Shown here one piece after another: positions 8,285 through 16,708 of a DNA stretch of 64,000 nucleotides. Both the position numbers and the translations under genes were made by a program. The notes below the pieces were generated by a model. The model was given only the letters and a program-made list of their open reading frames with translations, ran no database searches and was not told the DNA's origin. The DNA is from Vallitalea longa (GTDB taxonomy: Bacteria > Bacillota > Clostridia > Lachnospirales > Vallitaleaceae), in assembly GCF_027923465.1 (NCBI RefSeq), contig NZ_BRLB01000013.1, forward strand, positions 62,001 through 126,000, in the 5' to 3' direction. The stretch's first letter is position 1. Every line of letters begins with the position of its first letter.

Positions 8285-10930
8285 ATGAATGGAAGATACA
8301 TAAAAATGAATATTATTGTTTTAATTTTCATATCTGTACTTGTGGGTTGTAATGGAGAAAATAGCAAGAATTATAAATCAACTTTCGATACTGAAACATT
8401 TCAAGAAGACAATGATATCATAAACAGTGTACAGGAAGACAATTCTAGTAAAGATAATTATGTAAAACCCAGAGTAAAAGTAGATGATGAAGATCAAGAA
8501 ACTTTAGAAACATTCAAAGTTATAGAATCCAAAAAAGATATAACAATTAATTATGATATGTTTAAAAAACAATATGCTAATTTATCAGATGATATTATTG
8601 ATATGAATGATTGGTGGCTGTATACAGAATGCGAACACGATAATAAGCCATATATATATCGATTCAATACAAAGACAGGAAATAAGATTAGAGTATGCGA
8701 AGGTAATATTGAAAGAAAGAAACTTTTACAAGATAAAATATATTATGCTAATGAATCAGGGATAAAATTACTTTATAATAATCAAAAAATTAACTTAATT
8801 AATAAACCTCTAGATAAATATCAAAAGATAAAAGATGGTTATATCTATATAATATCTAATACTCTTTATCATTTTAACACTCTAACTAATACAGAAAGTA
8901 TTTTAGATACATTTAATAATCCAATTATTGGTGCAAAGTTAACAGCAGATTCGAATGATGATGAAATCATATATTGCATTAAAACTGAAGATGAGATTTC
9001 GGTTAGGATTTATAATATTAATACAAGGTCCAATAAAACTATATTGGAAAATCAATTCTGCAATAATATTATTAGTTGTGGAGACAAGATTTTCTTGTTT
9101 ATTGATTCCGACAAGACTATATATGTATATGAAGATGATAAGATAAAAGAATTAGTAACAACAGCTTATCCTACAAAAAACGAAATAATATATTATGATG
9201 ATAGAATGTTTTTTGCTAGTGATATGTTATATATATTAGATGTTAATACTTATTCAATCAAAGCAATAAATACATATAGTAGTAAAAATCGTATTATAGA
9301 TTTACAGGGACAGGACTTATATATATATGGTCGACAATTAATGCTTTACGATATTGAGCATCAAAAATTGGAAAATAAAAATATATTCTTAGATTTAGAC
9401 ATGGATATTAACATTGATAGTAATTCAATAATTCAAGTTGACAATGAAAAAGATATTATAAAGAAGATGGATTTTGATGGTAATAGTTATAGTAATAGTA
9501 ATCTAGGGGAATTTATGAATTATTTTATAGGTGATGATTCTATTTATTTAGTAGATGATAGAGGTATCATAAGCTTGCTTGATAAAGATAACTTGGAGAA
9601 GCTAAATGTAAACAGAAAATATGATAATTCATATATATATCAAGTGGTCAATAAAGATAATAAAAAAGAATTTAGAATTGAAAGTTATGACGCATCCGTT
9701 CACCTTAATAATAATACTTATTATCCTAGTAGTAACCATACATTAATTAATTTGATTTCAGATAAGAATGCATTAGAAAAGATAGGTATAATAAATAGTG
9801 ATTGGTATGATTATAACAACAAATTCATTACGTATGTTAATGAAGAAGGAACTTTATATTATTATAACAGATATACTAAAGAAAGAAAAAGTCTAAAAGT
9901 TAAGAATGTAAATAATTTAAGAGTCATCAATAACACTATTTACTATTATTCTATAGATGATAAAGCTTTGTTTTGTTATAAAAATAATAGGCATAGTAAA
10001 ATTGTTGATGGAAATATAAATAAATATGAGGTATTAGGTAATAAAGTTTATTATGAAGATGATTATCTATATAGAGTAGATAAAAGTGGTAATAATAAAG
10101 AAAAGCTTAACAACTCGTTAATCAAGATGTTAATAAAAATCAAAGATAATGTGTTTTATATAAACAATGAAGATATCAATGCGCTTTATAAAATAAATAA
10201 CAATACAGAGTCAAGTGAATTAATTAATATTATACCTGCTCTAACAATTGATGATTATTTTACTGATGATGAAAAATTATACATCTACTATTTAGAAAAA
10301 GACAAAGAAGTTATAAAAGAAATAAATATCAATAATTTAGAATTTACCGATAAACTATATGAAAATGAGAACTGTATTATTTTTAATGAAACGTTACAGG
10401 GCAATAATATTTCTAGCGAAATCATATTAGGAGTATATGATAAGAAAAAACGTGATTGCTTATATTATGTAAGATGGTTCGGAGGTAATCAAAAATTTAA
10501 TGATAATTACTTTTATTTTACAGAAAAAGGTAATAAGTATCCTTCTATTTTGAGAATTGATATTAATAATTTTAATTTAGAAGAGATATATGAGTGTACT
10601 AAGCTTACTATTGATAAACCAATTAGTTTTGTTGCAAATGTAAATTATTTGGCGATAGAAGAAATAGACAGTGGAAATGATTTAATGGTTAATATATATG
10701 ATATCAAAACAAAGGATTTATTAAATAGCTTAAATAAATATTATAAATTAGGATTTTTAATAGATGATTATATCTATTATATAAGCGAAGACCAAAAAAG
10801 CATTAATAAATATAATATCAAGGAAAATATCAATGAAACCGTCATCAGAGCAGACAATTTAATACAAGAGCTATATATTAGTGATGATACAATATATTAT
10901 GGTACCATTGAAGATCTGAAAATATTATAG
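8285..10930 (+). CDS. Large lipoprotein with beta-propeller-like repeats (DUF5050-like)
   Basis: An 881-residue predicted lipoprotein of unknown function. After a short basic N-terminus and hydrophobic stretch comes the lipobox LVGC (Cys about 22). An acidic, Asn/Ser-rich linker follows to about residue 80. The rest is a series of irregular repeats with the pattern 'DxIYY...L.....N.....', such as KIYYANESGIKLL, IIYYDDRMFFAS, TIYYYSIDDKALF and KVYYEDDYLYRVD. These resemble the propeller blades of DUF5050-type surface proteins. I chose ATG 8285 because GTGAGGG (8272-8278) touches the in-frame ATG 8279. The gene is single, ended by a terminator. A role in binding cell-wall or other polymers is possible but not shown. 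Confidence 0.75.
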   Translation: MNGRYIKMNIIVLIFISVLVGCNGENSKNYKSTFDTETFQEDNDIINSVQEDNSSKDNYVKPRVKVDDEDQETLETFKVIESKKDITINYDMFKKQYANLSDDIIDMNDWWLYTECEHDNKPYIYRFNTKTGNKIRVCEGNIERKKLLQDKIYYANESGIKLLYNNQKINLINKPLDKYQKIKDGYIYIISNTLYHFNTLTNTESILDTFNNPIIGAKLTADSNDDEIIYCIKTEDEISVRIYNINTRSNKTILENQFCNNIISCGDKIFLFIDSDKTIYVYEDDKIKELVTTAYPTKNEIIYYDDRMFFASDMLYILDVNTYSIKAINTYSSKNRIIDLQGQDLYIYGRQLMLYDIEHQKLENKNIFLDLDMDINIDSNSIIQVDNEKDIIKKMDFDGNSYSNSNLGEFMNYFIGDDSIYLVDDRGIISLLDKDNLEKLNVNRKYDNSYIYQVVNKDNKKEFRIESYDASVHLNNNTYYPSSNHTLINLISDKNALEKIGIINSDWYDYNNKFITYVNEEGTLYYYNRYTKERKSLKVKNVNNLRVINNTIYYYSIDDKALFCYKNNRHSKIVDGNINKYEVLGNKVYYEDDYLYRVDKSGNNKEKLNNSLIKMLIKIKDNVFYINNEDINALYKINNNTESSELINIIPALTIDDYFTDDEKLYIYYLEKDKEVIKEININNLEFTDKLYENENCIIFNETLQGNNISSEIILGVYDKKKRDCLYYVRWFGGNQKFNDNYFYFTEKGNKYPSILRIDINNFNLEEIYECTKLTIDKPISFVANVNYLAIEEIDSGNDLMVNIYDIKTKDLLNSLNKYYKLGFLIDDYIYYISEDQKSINKYNIKENINETVIRADNLIQELYISDDTIYYGTIEDLKIL

Positions 10931-10940
10931 AAAAATATGT

Positions 10941-10978
10941 AAACACAATTTTGATTGAAGAAATTGTGTTACTTTTTT
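10941..10978 (+). terminator. Intrinsic terminator after the 881-residue lipoprotein
   Basis: AACACAATTT and AAATTGTGTT form a 10-bp stem with a 9-base loop, followed by ACTTTTTT. Confidence 0.9.
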
Positions 10979-11002
10979 ATTTTATCTTAATAGATAGAGG
11001 AG

Positions 11003-11482
11003 ATGATGAATGTGTATGATGCAGAGTATTTTATTGACAAGTTAGAACTGATTCCACATGTTGAAGGCGGGTACTATAGAGAATTATACAAGAATACAAA
11101 ACAAACAAGTGATAGGTCTTTATCAACTACTATATATTATCTTTTGAAATCAGGACAAGTATCTAAATTTCATAAGCTTACGTCTGATGAAATATGGTTT
11201 TATCATTATGGAGCACCTTTAACAATACATATGATTACTTCTAATGGAGAATATTGCAATAGTATATTAGGATTAGATATTGAAAAAAATCAACAACCAC
11301 AGATAATCGTTCCAGCAGGTACTATTTTTGGTGCTGAAATTACTGATAATGATACATTCGGTTTGGTAAGTTGTATGGTTTCACCTGGATTCGATTTTAA
11401 TGATTTTCATATGTATACAAGTGATGAACTCATTGAAGAATATCCTATGCATGAAAATATAATTAGGACACTTAATGGTTAA
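11003..11482 (+). CDS. DUF985 (cupin_5) family protein
   Basis: A small (about 156-159 residues) cupin of the DUF985 type. The family signature is visible: YFIDKLELIPHVEGGYYRE at the start, TTIYYLL, SKFHKLTSDEIWFYH, and near the end IVPAGTIFGAE and SCMVSPGFDFNDFHM. The fold is a single beta-barrel with likely metal or small-ligand binding. The function is not established for the family, although sugar-phosphate-related roles have been suggested for cupins. The ribosome site AGAGGAG (10996-11002) abuts ATG 11003. GTG 11012, nine bases away, fits better and gives the usual family N-terminus. Confidence 0.85.
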   Translation: MMNVYDAEYFIDKLELIPHVEGGYYRELYKNTKQTSDRSLSTTIYYLLKSGQVSKFHKLTSDEIWFYHYGAPLTIHMITSNGEYCNSILGLDIEKNQQPQIIVPAGTIFGAEITDNDTFGLVSCMVSPGFDFNDFHMYTSDELIEEYPMHENIIRTLNG

Positions 11483-11618
11483 GTGAAAACACATTGATAG
11501 ATAAAGTATTATTTGTAAAAATTCTGTTGGTGTATTGTTAAATATGTCTTGTTATTTATACAAAATTACAAGTAAAATATATTAGATAAAAAATATATAT
11601 GCATTATATATAATTGAT

Positions 11619-11648
11619 TTGACATATGTCCCTAAAATATATTATAAT
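11619..11648 (+). promoter_or_regulatory. Promoter of the Moco-riboswitch/ECF operon
   Basis: TTGACA (11619-11624), an 18-base spacer and TATAAT (11643-11648) give a near-consensus sigma-A promoter. Transcription would begin about 11,655, just ahead of the folded leader. Confidence 0.75.
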
Positions 11649-11664
11649 TATACAAAACGAATAT

Positions 11665-11841
11665 TTACTCCGAACTTATTGACCTAAGGTTGTACTATGG
11701 ATGATAAGTCGAGCAAGATATAATATTATATCTTCATAGGGTATAATTGGAAACGATTATGCCTCCCGGTGTGGAAAGGAGGGAATTAGTAAACTATGGT
11801 TTATAAACTACAGTTTTTCCCTAATGGAAGACTGTTTTTTT
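11665..11841 (+). promoter_or_regulatory. Molybdenum-cofactor-type (MOCO RNA motif) riboswitch with terminator switch
   Basis: A structured leader lies between a consensus promoter and the ECF operon. Stems seen: ACTTAT (11674) with ATAAGT (11704), enclosing ACC-taa-GGT; an 18-base perfect palindrome at 11716-11733; ATAAT/ATTAT (11742-11760); and CCTCC (11762) with GGAGG (11778) closing the block CCTCCCGGTGTGGAAAGGAGG. That block matches what I remember of the Moco motif core. Downstream is an expression platform. AAACTATGG..CTACAGTTT (11791-11816) can fold alone, or its 3' part can join a terminator ACAGTTTT/AAGACTGT plus T7 (11810-11841). Moco and tungsten-cofactor forms cannot be told apart here. 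Homology is from memory, not a covariance search. Confidence 0.7.
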
Positions 11842-11846
11842 GTTGA

Positions 11847-11906
11847 AATAGGAAAGTTCTACTTTCTATTTTCCTTGAAATTTTTTATGAGTCGTAGCCT
11901 TTTGTT
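11847..11906 (+). repeat. 60-base dispersed repeat, copy A
   Basis: Nearly identical to 49,280-49,340. The first 27 bases, beginning AATAGGAAAGTTCTACTTTC, are the same in both copies. They fold into a hairpin GAAAGT-tct-ACTTTC extended by AATA/TATT. The remaining part differs at a few positions. Both copies sit directly after the T-run of a terminator. Confidence 0.7.
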
Positions 11907-11965
11907 CCTTTTCAAACATAAGTGGGTAGATAAGTAGATATAAGTATTTTACAGGGGGAATGATA

Positions 11966-12520
11966 ATGAGAAAATTTCTTGATAGCTATCCTATATTTGA
12001 GTTAGTTATAATTGCTATGTTGGCAGGACTTGGTATCGCAACCAAATCAATAATAACCCCATTAATACATATAGTTTCTGGGCCACTGTTTATTCCAGGT
12101 GGAGCACTTGCAGGCGGATTTTATATGATGTGGATAATAATAGGAGCAGGTATTATCAATAAAAGAGGAACAGCCACATTGATTGCATTGGTACAAGGGA
12201 TTATGGTGCTTGTATCGGGAACAATAGGGAGTCATGGAATTATGAGTTTAGTAACCTATACACTTCCTGGCTTGATGGTAGATATTTGGTATTTTATATT
12301 AAGGAAAAATGGAGACGGATTAGTGGATTGTTTTTCGGGATGTATTATTGCTAATATGACTGGAACGTTTTTATCTAATCTAGTGTTTTTTCAGTTACCA
12401 TTATTGTTCTTAATACTATCATTAAGTACTTCAGCATTATCAGGGAGTCTAGGAGGAATTATTTCTTATAATATTGTACGTAAATTAAAAGAACTCAGGT
12501 TATTGAAAACTGAAAGCTAG
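11966..12520 (+). CDS. ECF transporter S (substrate-specificity) component
   Basis: A 184-residue membrane protein with about five to six hydrophobic segments, followed by the two ATPases and T component of an energy-coupling-factor importer. It resembles YkoE-like S components in size and in the Gly-rich loop FIPGGALAGGFYMMW. The substrate is unknown. The Moco-type riboswitch, a molybdopterin-fold partner and MobB point to molybdenum cofactor metabolism (pterin, Moco or metal-related). I chose ATG 11966 because GGGGG (11954-11958) sits 7 bases before it; the in-frame ATG 11960 is too close. Confidence 0.75.
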   Translation: MRKFLDSYPIFELVIIAMLAGLGIATKSIITPLIHIVSGPLFIPGGALAGGFYMMWIIIGAGIINKRGTATLIALVQGIMVLVSGTIGSHGIMSLVTYTLPGLMVDIWYFILRKNGDGLVDCFSGCIIANMTGTFLSNLVFFQLPLLFLILSLSTSALSGSLGGIISYNIVRKLKELRLLKTES

Positions 12521-12552
12521 ATAAAAATTTTTTGAGAAGGAGAAAAAGGTAA

Positions 12553-13065
12553 ATGAAAAAAAATATTGGTATAATTATAGGGGTTTTAGTAGTGATAGTG
12601 GGAATCACTGCTTATATGAATATGAGAAATTCTAAATCATTGATAGCTTTACAAGAAAATGCTCAATTTTCAATTAAAGAAAACGGTAATGAGAAAGTAA
12701 CATTAACACTTGACCAAATAAGAGAATTTGGTGAAACTGATTTTAAAGGTAATTACAAAACTAAAGGTAAAGATGCAGTGGAATATACGTATACAGGTGT
12801 TCCTTTCAAAAATGTATTAAAAGAAGCAGGAATATCTTTAGACGATAAAATTTCTGTAGTCGTATCTTCTGTAGATGGATATGCTGTACCTTATGATATT
12901 GAAAAAATCAAAGAGGATGATAATATTTATCTAGCTTATATGAAAGAAAAAGAAGCTCTCAAAGGAAAGGATGATGGAGGCTGTGGACCTTTCTTGGTAG
13001 TAGTCAGTAAAGATCAATTTAGCCAGAATTGGGCAAAATTTGCAGTAGAGGCAGATGTGAAGTGA
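12553..13065 (+). CDS. Membrane-anchored molybdopterin-binding-fold (SUOX-like) protein
   Basis: A 170-residue protein with one N-terminal membrane segment (residues 4-22, IGIIIGVLVVIVGITAYM) and an extracytoplasmic domain. The motifs YTGVPFKNVLKEAGI, VVSSVDGYAVPYDIEKI, IYLAYMKEKEAL and GGCGPFLVVV match the oxidoreductase molybdopterin-binding (sulfite oxidase) fold. It is much smaller than an enzyme and lacks the N-terminal conserved cysteine that ligates Mo. It may therefore bind a pterin or cofactor rather than catalyse redox chemistry. It sits between the S component and ATPases of the ECF operon and overlaps the next gene at GTGA, implying translational coupling. AAGGAG precedes ATG 12553. 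Confidence 0.75.
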   Translation: MKKNIGIIIGVLVVIVGITAYMNMRNSKSLIALQENAQFSIKENGNEKVTLTLDQIREFGETDFKGNYKTKGKDAVEYTYTGVPFKNVLKEAGISLDDKISVVVSSVDGYAVPYDIEKIKEDDNIYLAYMKEKEALKGKDDGGCGPFLVVVSKDQFSQNWAKFAVEADVK

Positions 13066-13748
13066 GGCCTGCTGTAGAAGTAAAGAACTTGTATTTCAAG
13101 TATGAAGGACAAGATAATAATATATTGAAAGGCATAGATTTTACAATAAACAAAGGTGAGATAGTTGGTATAGTTGGACTTAGCGGAGGGGGTAAAAGTA
13201 CTCTCTGCTATACTCTAAAAGGTATAATACCTAATATGGTTAATGGAACTATTGCCGGGGAAATTAATATTTTCGGTCAAAATATTAATACCATGGAAAA
13301 TTACGAGAAAGTTAAGCAAATAGGAATGGTATTTCAAGATCCAGAGTTTCAATTATTTTCATCTAGAGTAGAAGATGAACTCGCATTTGCATTAGAAAAT
13401 ATGTGTGTACCTAGAAAAACAATTATTAGTAAAGTCGATGAAATGCTTGATTTATTAGGATTAGAGAATTATAGAAAACAAAATCCCTGCCTTTTGTCAG
13501 GAGGAGAAAAGCAATTAGTTGCTCTTGGGGCTGTACTAGTTCTAGAGCCGGAAATTATAATTTTTGATGAAGCTATGTCGCAGGTAGATAATAGTGGAAA
13601 AGAGACATTAAAAAAAGTAATATGTAATTTGCGTAATAATGGAAAAACCATAATAATGGTTGATCATGAAATGAACAATCTAGATATTGTGGATAGAATC
13701 CTATTATTGAAACAGGGTAAAATTAATATCTATGAAGGAGACATGTAG
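13062..13748 (+). CDS. ECF transporter ATPase A1
   Basis: A 228-residue ABC ATPase of the ECF type: Walker A GLSGGGKST (39-47), Q-loop MVFQDPEFQLF, signature LSGGEKQ, Walker B IIIFDEAMSQVD and a switch His in MVDHEM. The likely start is GTG 13062, which overlaps the preceding TGA (13063-13065); the longer upstream reading frame would run through the preceding gene. It pairs with the second ATPase and the T component to power uptake through the upstream S component. Confidence 0.9.
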   Translation: MRPAVEVKNLYFKYEGQDNNILKGIDFTINKGEIVGIVGLSGGGKSTLCYTLKGIIPNMVNGTIAGEINIFGQNINTMENYEKVKQIGMVFQDPEFQLFSSRVEDELAFALENMCVPRKTIISKVDEMLDLLGLENYRKQNPCLLSGGEKQLVALGAVLVLEPEIIIFDEAMSQVDNSGKETLKKVICNLRNNGKTIIMVDHEMNNLDIVDRILLLKQGKINIYEGDM

Positions 13749-13751
13749 ACA

Positions 13752-14411
13752 GTGACGATTATACGAGCAGATAATATTTATTATGGGTATAAAAAAAACA
13801 GTAGTATAATAAAAGGCTTGTCATTGGAAATTGATAATAACATAACTGCTCTTATTGGTGAAAACGGTTCAGGAAAAACTACATTGGGGAAATTATTGTG
13901 TGGAATATTCAAGCCTACACAAGGTACTGTATATATTAACAATGAACCCACTAATAATATGTCTTTAGGTGAAATAGGCAAAACGATAGGATATCTGTTC
14001 CAAAACCCAAACAGACAAATATTTGCATTAACTGTTAAAGAACAAATGCTTTTTGTTGATCAAATCATGGACAAAGATGATATAGAAAGTAAAACAAGAA
14101 TGGAAAATATATTAAATTATTTTGATCTGCATGAAAAACTTAATGAGTATACTTATAGATTGAGTCAAGGAGAAAAACAGAGACTTGCTCTTGCGAGTAT
14201 AATCTTAAGTAATCCTAGATATTTAATTTTAGATGAACCTACGACAGGACTTGACATAATAAGAAAGCAACGATTAGCTGATTACATAAAAGATATTAAG
14301 GTAGAAGATATAGGAATTCTTATTATAAGTCATGATATGGAATTTGTTAATGAGAATGCTGATAGAATAATTACTTTGTCAAAAGGAGAAATAATTCATG
14401 ACACTAAGTAG
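13752..14411 (+). CDS. ECF transporter ATPase A2
   Basis: A 219-residue ABC ATPase: Walker A GENGSGKTT, Q-loop YLFQNPNRQIFA, signature LSQGEKQR, Walker B LILDEPTTGLD and H-loop IISHDMEF. It forms a heterodimer with the preceding ATPase in the usual ECF layout. The start is GTG 13752, 11 bases after AAGGAG and 3 bases past the previous stop. Its 3' end overlaps the T-component gene by 14 bases. Confidence 0.9.
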   Translation: MTIIRADNIYYGYKKNSSIIKGLSLEIDNNITALIGENGSGKTTLGKLLCGIFKPTQGTVYINNEPTNNMSLGEIGKTIGYLFQNPNRQIFALTVKEQMLFVDQIMDKDDIESKTRMENILNYFDLHEKLNEYTYRLSQGEKQRLALASIILSNPRYLILDEPTTGLDIIRKQRLADYIKDIKVEDIGILIISHDMEFVNENADRIITLSKGEIIHDTK

Positions 14412-15132
14412 GGACGTTGATCCACGAACTAAATTATTCATTGTTGTGTGTATGTCTTCTCTATCAGTTATTATTAGGGACGTGAAACTGTTATTTATAA
14501 TCTTTGTTATAAGTATCATTGTTTGTATCATGTTCAAAAGCCCTTTGTTGATAGTATTAAGGAGATTGAAAAAATTTATATTAATTTTTCTTTTTATGAT
14601 TTTGATTCAAAGTGTATTTACTAATAGTGGGACACCGATAATAATATTTTTAGATATACCTTTATTAACTGATGTAGGTATTGATAAAGCTTTTCAGTTT
14701 GCATTTAGAATGATTATCATATTAATTTCTGCATCATTATTAATGACATCTTCATCAAGAGAATTATTGCAAGGATTAGTTCAAATCAAAATTCCATATG
14801 ACATAGCCTTTATGGTTATGATAGGAATCAAATTTATACCATTACTTTCTGAGGAACTAAAAGATAATCTAACAGCAATAGAACTTAGAGGAATTAATAT
14901 TAACAAATTATCTATTAAAAAGAAAATAAGAGTATATACATACATATTTACACCAGTTATAGTAGGAGCAGTGATAAAGTCAAAACAAATTGCTATTGCT
15001 ATGGAATGTAAAGGGTTAAGAGCATTTGATAAGAGGACAAGCTACATAAAACTCAAGTTAAATTTTGCAGATTATTTTATAATGATATTATCAACTGCTA
15101 TAACCAGTTATATATATTATATATATTTATAA
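14398..15132 (+). CDS. ECF transporter T component (EcfT)
   Basis: A 244-residue integral membrane protein with about five to six transmembrane segments. It carries the two cytoplasmic coupling helices typical of EcfT, with the short signatures ELRGI (near 162) and ECKGLRAF (near 204), which dock the ATPases. It starts inside the end of the A2 gene, so the two are translationally coupled. Together with the two ATPases it makes a dedicated energizing module for this operon's S component. Confidence 0.88.
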   Translation: MTLSRDVDPRTKLFIVVCMSSLSVIIRDVKLLFIIFVISIIVCIMFKSPLLIVLRRLKKFILIFLFMILIQSVFTNSGTPIIIFLDIPLLTDVGIDKAFQFAFRMIIILISASLLMTSSSRELLQGLVQIKIPYDIAFMVMIGIKFIPLLSEELKDNLTAIELRGININKLSIKKKIRVYTYIFTPVIVGAVIKSKQIAIAMECKGLRAFDKRTSYIKLKLNFADYFIMILSTAITSYIYYIYL

Positions 15133-15144
15133 GGGGATGAAGTA

Positions 15145-15891
15145 ATGAAAATATTTTCTGTATATGGTTATACTGATTCGGGTAAAACGACTACAATTGA
15201 GAATATAATTAAAGAACTAAGGAAACGAAGATTTACTGTTGGCTCAGTTAAAGAAATTCATTATGAAGAATTTGAAATAGATAAAGAAGGAACTAATACA
15301 TCAAGGCATAAAGAAGCAGGATCACAATTGGTTACTGCAAGAGGTTATCATGAAACAGACATCTTGTATCAGAAGAAATTATCTGTTGAAGAGATATTAT
15401 CGTTCTATAACCATGATTATGTAATTCTAGAAGGCGTAACCGATTATAATATGCCTAAAATATTGACCGCTAAGAGTATAGCAGAAATCAGAGAAAGAAT
15501 AGATGATAGTGTGTTTGTCATATCTGGTAGAGTCGCTGAGCAAATAAGTGAATACGAAGGCATTCCTGTTATTAATTGCATGAAAAATATTGATGAGTTG
15601 ACTAATCTGTTAATAAATAAAGTTTATGATAAATTACCTGATTTCAGCAAAAATTGTTGTAGCGAATGTGGTTATGATTGTAGAACATTAGGTAATAAAA
15701 TATTAAGGGGAGAAGCTAAAAGAGAAGATTGTAGTATAAAAAACACATATACTAAGTTATATATTGATGATCGTGAAATAGATATGGTTCCTTTTGTAAG
15801 CAAAATCTTAAATAATGCTGTTTTAGGAGTTATTAAGGAATTAGACGGTTATAAAAAAGGAAGTACTATAAGAATTGAGACTAAATCTTAA
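15145..15891 (+). CDS. mobB: MobB-like molybdopterin-guanine dinucleotide biosynthesis GTPase
   Basis: A 248-residue protein with the MobB N-terminal domain: P-loop GYTDSGKTT, KEIHYEEFEIDKEGTNTSRHKEAGS (the switch region with D, T and H) and VILEGVTDY. A C-terminal extension from about residue 165 has a cysteine cluster C-C-S-E-C-G-Y-D-C and a further Cys, which could bind a metal or Fe-S cluster and is not part of minimal MobB. MobB assists guanylation of molybdopterin to MGD. It is 12 bases downstream of EcfT with AAGGGGATGAAGTA ahead of the ATG. This is the strongest gene-level link of the operon to molybdenum or tungsten cofactor. Confidence 0.85.
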   Translation: MKIFSVYGYTDSGKTTTIENIIKELRKRRFTVGSVKEIHYEEFEIDKEGTNTSRHKEAGSQLVTARGYHETDILYQKKLSVEEILSFYNHDYVILEGVTDYNMPKILTAKSIAEIRERIDDSVFVISGRVAEQISEYEGIPVINCMKNIDELTNLLINKVYDKLPDFSKNCCSECGYDCRTLGNKILRGEAKREDCSIKNTYTKLYIDDREIDMVPFVSKILNNAVLGVIKELDGYKKGSTIRIETKS

Positions 15892-15909
15892 TCTAGTAAA
15901 GGATCCAGA

Positions 15910-16617
15910 ATGAAAATGAATTATGAATTAATGAAAACCTTTAAAAGTCGGAAAAATAAAGTAGAACTTATTTATGATATAGACAATGGAATGAAGTTGG
16001 TTCGCAAGGAATATCTCAACTTGGAACATTGTAAGAAAAAAGAAACAAGTATTTTGAGAATATTAGAAAAACATAATGTGAAAGTTCCAAGAATTATATA
16101 TGAAAATAATAATATGATATATATGACATATATCAGTGATGTAACATTATTAGACTATTTTTTGCTGATTGAAAATGATATTGTTATAGATAAGGATAAA
16201 GCAATTATAGATATTTTCAAAAAGGTGTTTTCATGGTTAGAGCAATACTATCAAATCACTTTTGAATATATGGGTAGAAGATTGATATTCTATGATATTA
16301 ATTTTAGGAATTTCTTAATAAAAGATGACATAATCTATGGAATAGATTTTGAAGATAGCATTAGTGGATCTAAAGAAATAGATGGTGGACGATTTTGTGC
16401 ATATTTATTAACATATAAACCTATATTGACTGAATGGAAAATCAATATTACTGCGAAAGTTATAGATTTATTAGTTGATGATTTTAAGTATGATAGAAAA
16501 TCATTATTAAACGAAATAAAAAAAGAATTAGATAAAATTAATTTTAGAAGATGGGATGGACATAGAACCAGTAAAGTAAAATATATAATTAGTTTATTAG
16601 ATAGTTATGCAGAATAA
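15910..16617 (+). CDS. Protein-kinase-fold (APH/RIO-like) protein, last gene of the ECF operon
   Basis: A 235-residue protein with a kinase-like layout: a lysine in an early strand (MKLVRKEY), a helix with ETSILRILEKHNVKVPRII, a hinge-like MIYMTYI, then YDINFRNFLIKDD and YGIDFEDS. The last two resemble the catalytic loop (D-x-N-x-x-N) and metal-binding DFE of aminoglycoside phosphotransferase and RIO/Kdo kinases. The substrate cannot be inferred from sequence. It lies 18 bases after mobB, shares the terminator that follows, and may phosphorylate a pterin or salvage precursor; that is speculation. The start may be ATG 15910 or 15916. Confidence 0.6.
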   Translation: MKMNYELMKTFKSRKNKVELIYDIDNGMKLVRKEYLNLEHCKKKETSILRILEKHNVKVPRIIYENNNMIYMTYISDVTLLDYFLLIENDIVIDKDKAIIDIFKKVFSWLEQYYQITFEYMGRRLIFYDINFRNFLIKDDIIYGIDFEDSISGSKEIDGGRFCAYLLTYKPILTEWKINITAKVIDLLVDDFKYDRKSLLNEIKKELDKINFRRWDGHRTSKVKYIISLLDSYAE

Positions 16618-16652
16618 AAATATTAATTTTTTTAAAGTATTTTTATTCTGCA
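16608..16652. terminator. Bidirectional terminator between the ECF operon and the flavin reductase gene
   Basis: A perfect 15-base inverted repeat TGCAGAATAAAAATA / TATTTTTATTCTGCA with a 15-base loop. It overlaps the last codons of the kinase-like gene and serves convergent transcripts. Confidence 0.85.
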
Positions 16653-16708
16653 TAAGTTTGTTCAAAATTATAAATATATTTATTGTAGACAGGGTTAAGA
16701 CTAGAGAA

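Noticed and set aside
13029-13061. A longer N-terminus for ECF ATPase A1
   Set aside because: It lies inside the preceding gene; GTG 13062 overlaps its stop codon in the usual coupled way.
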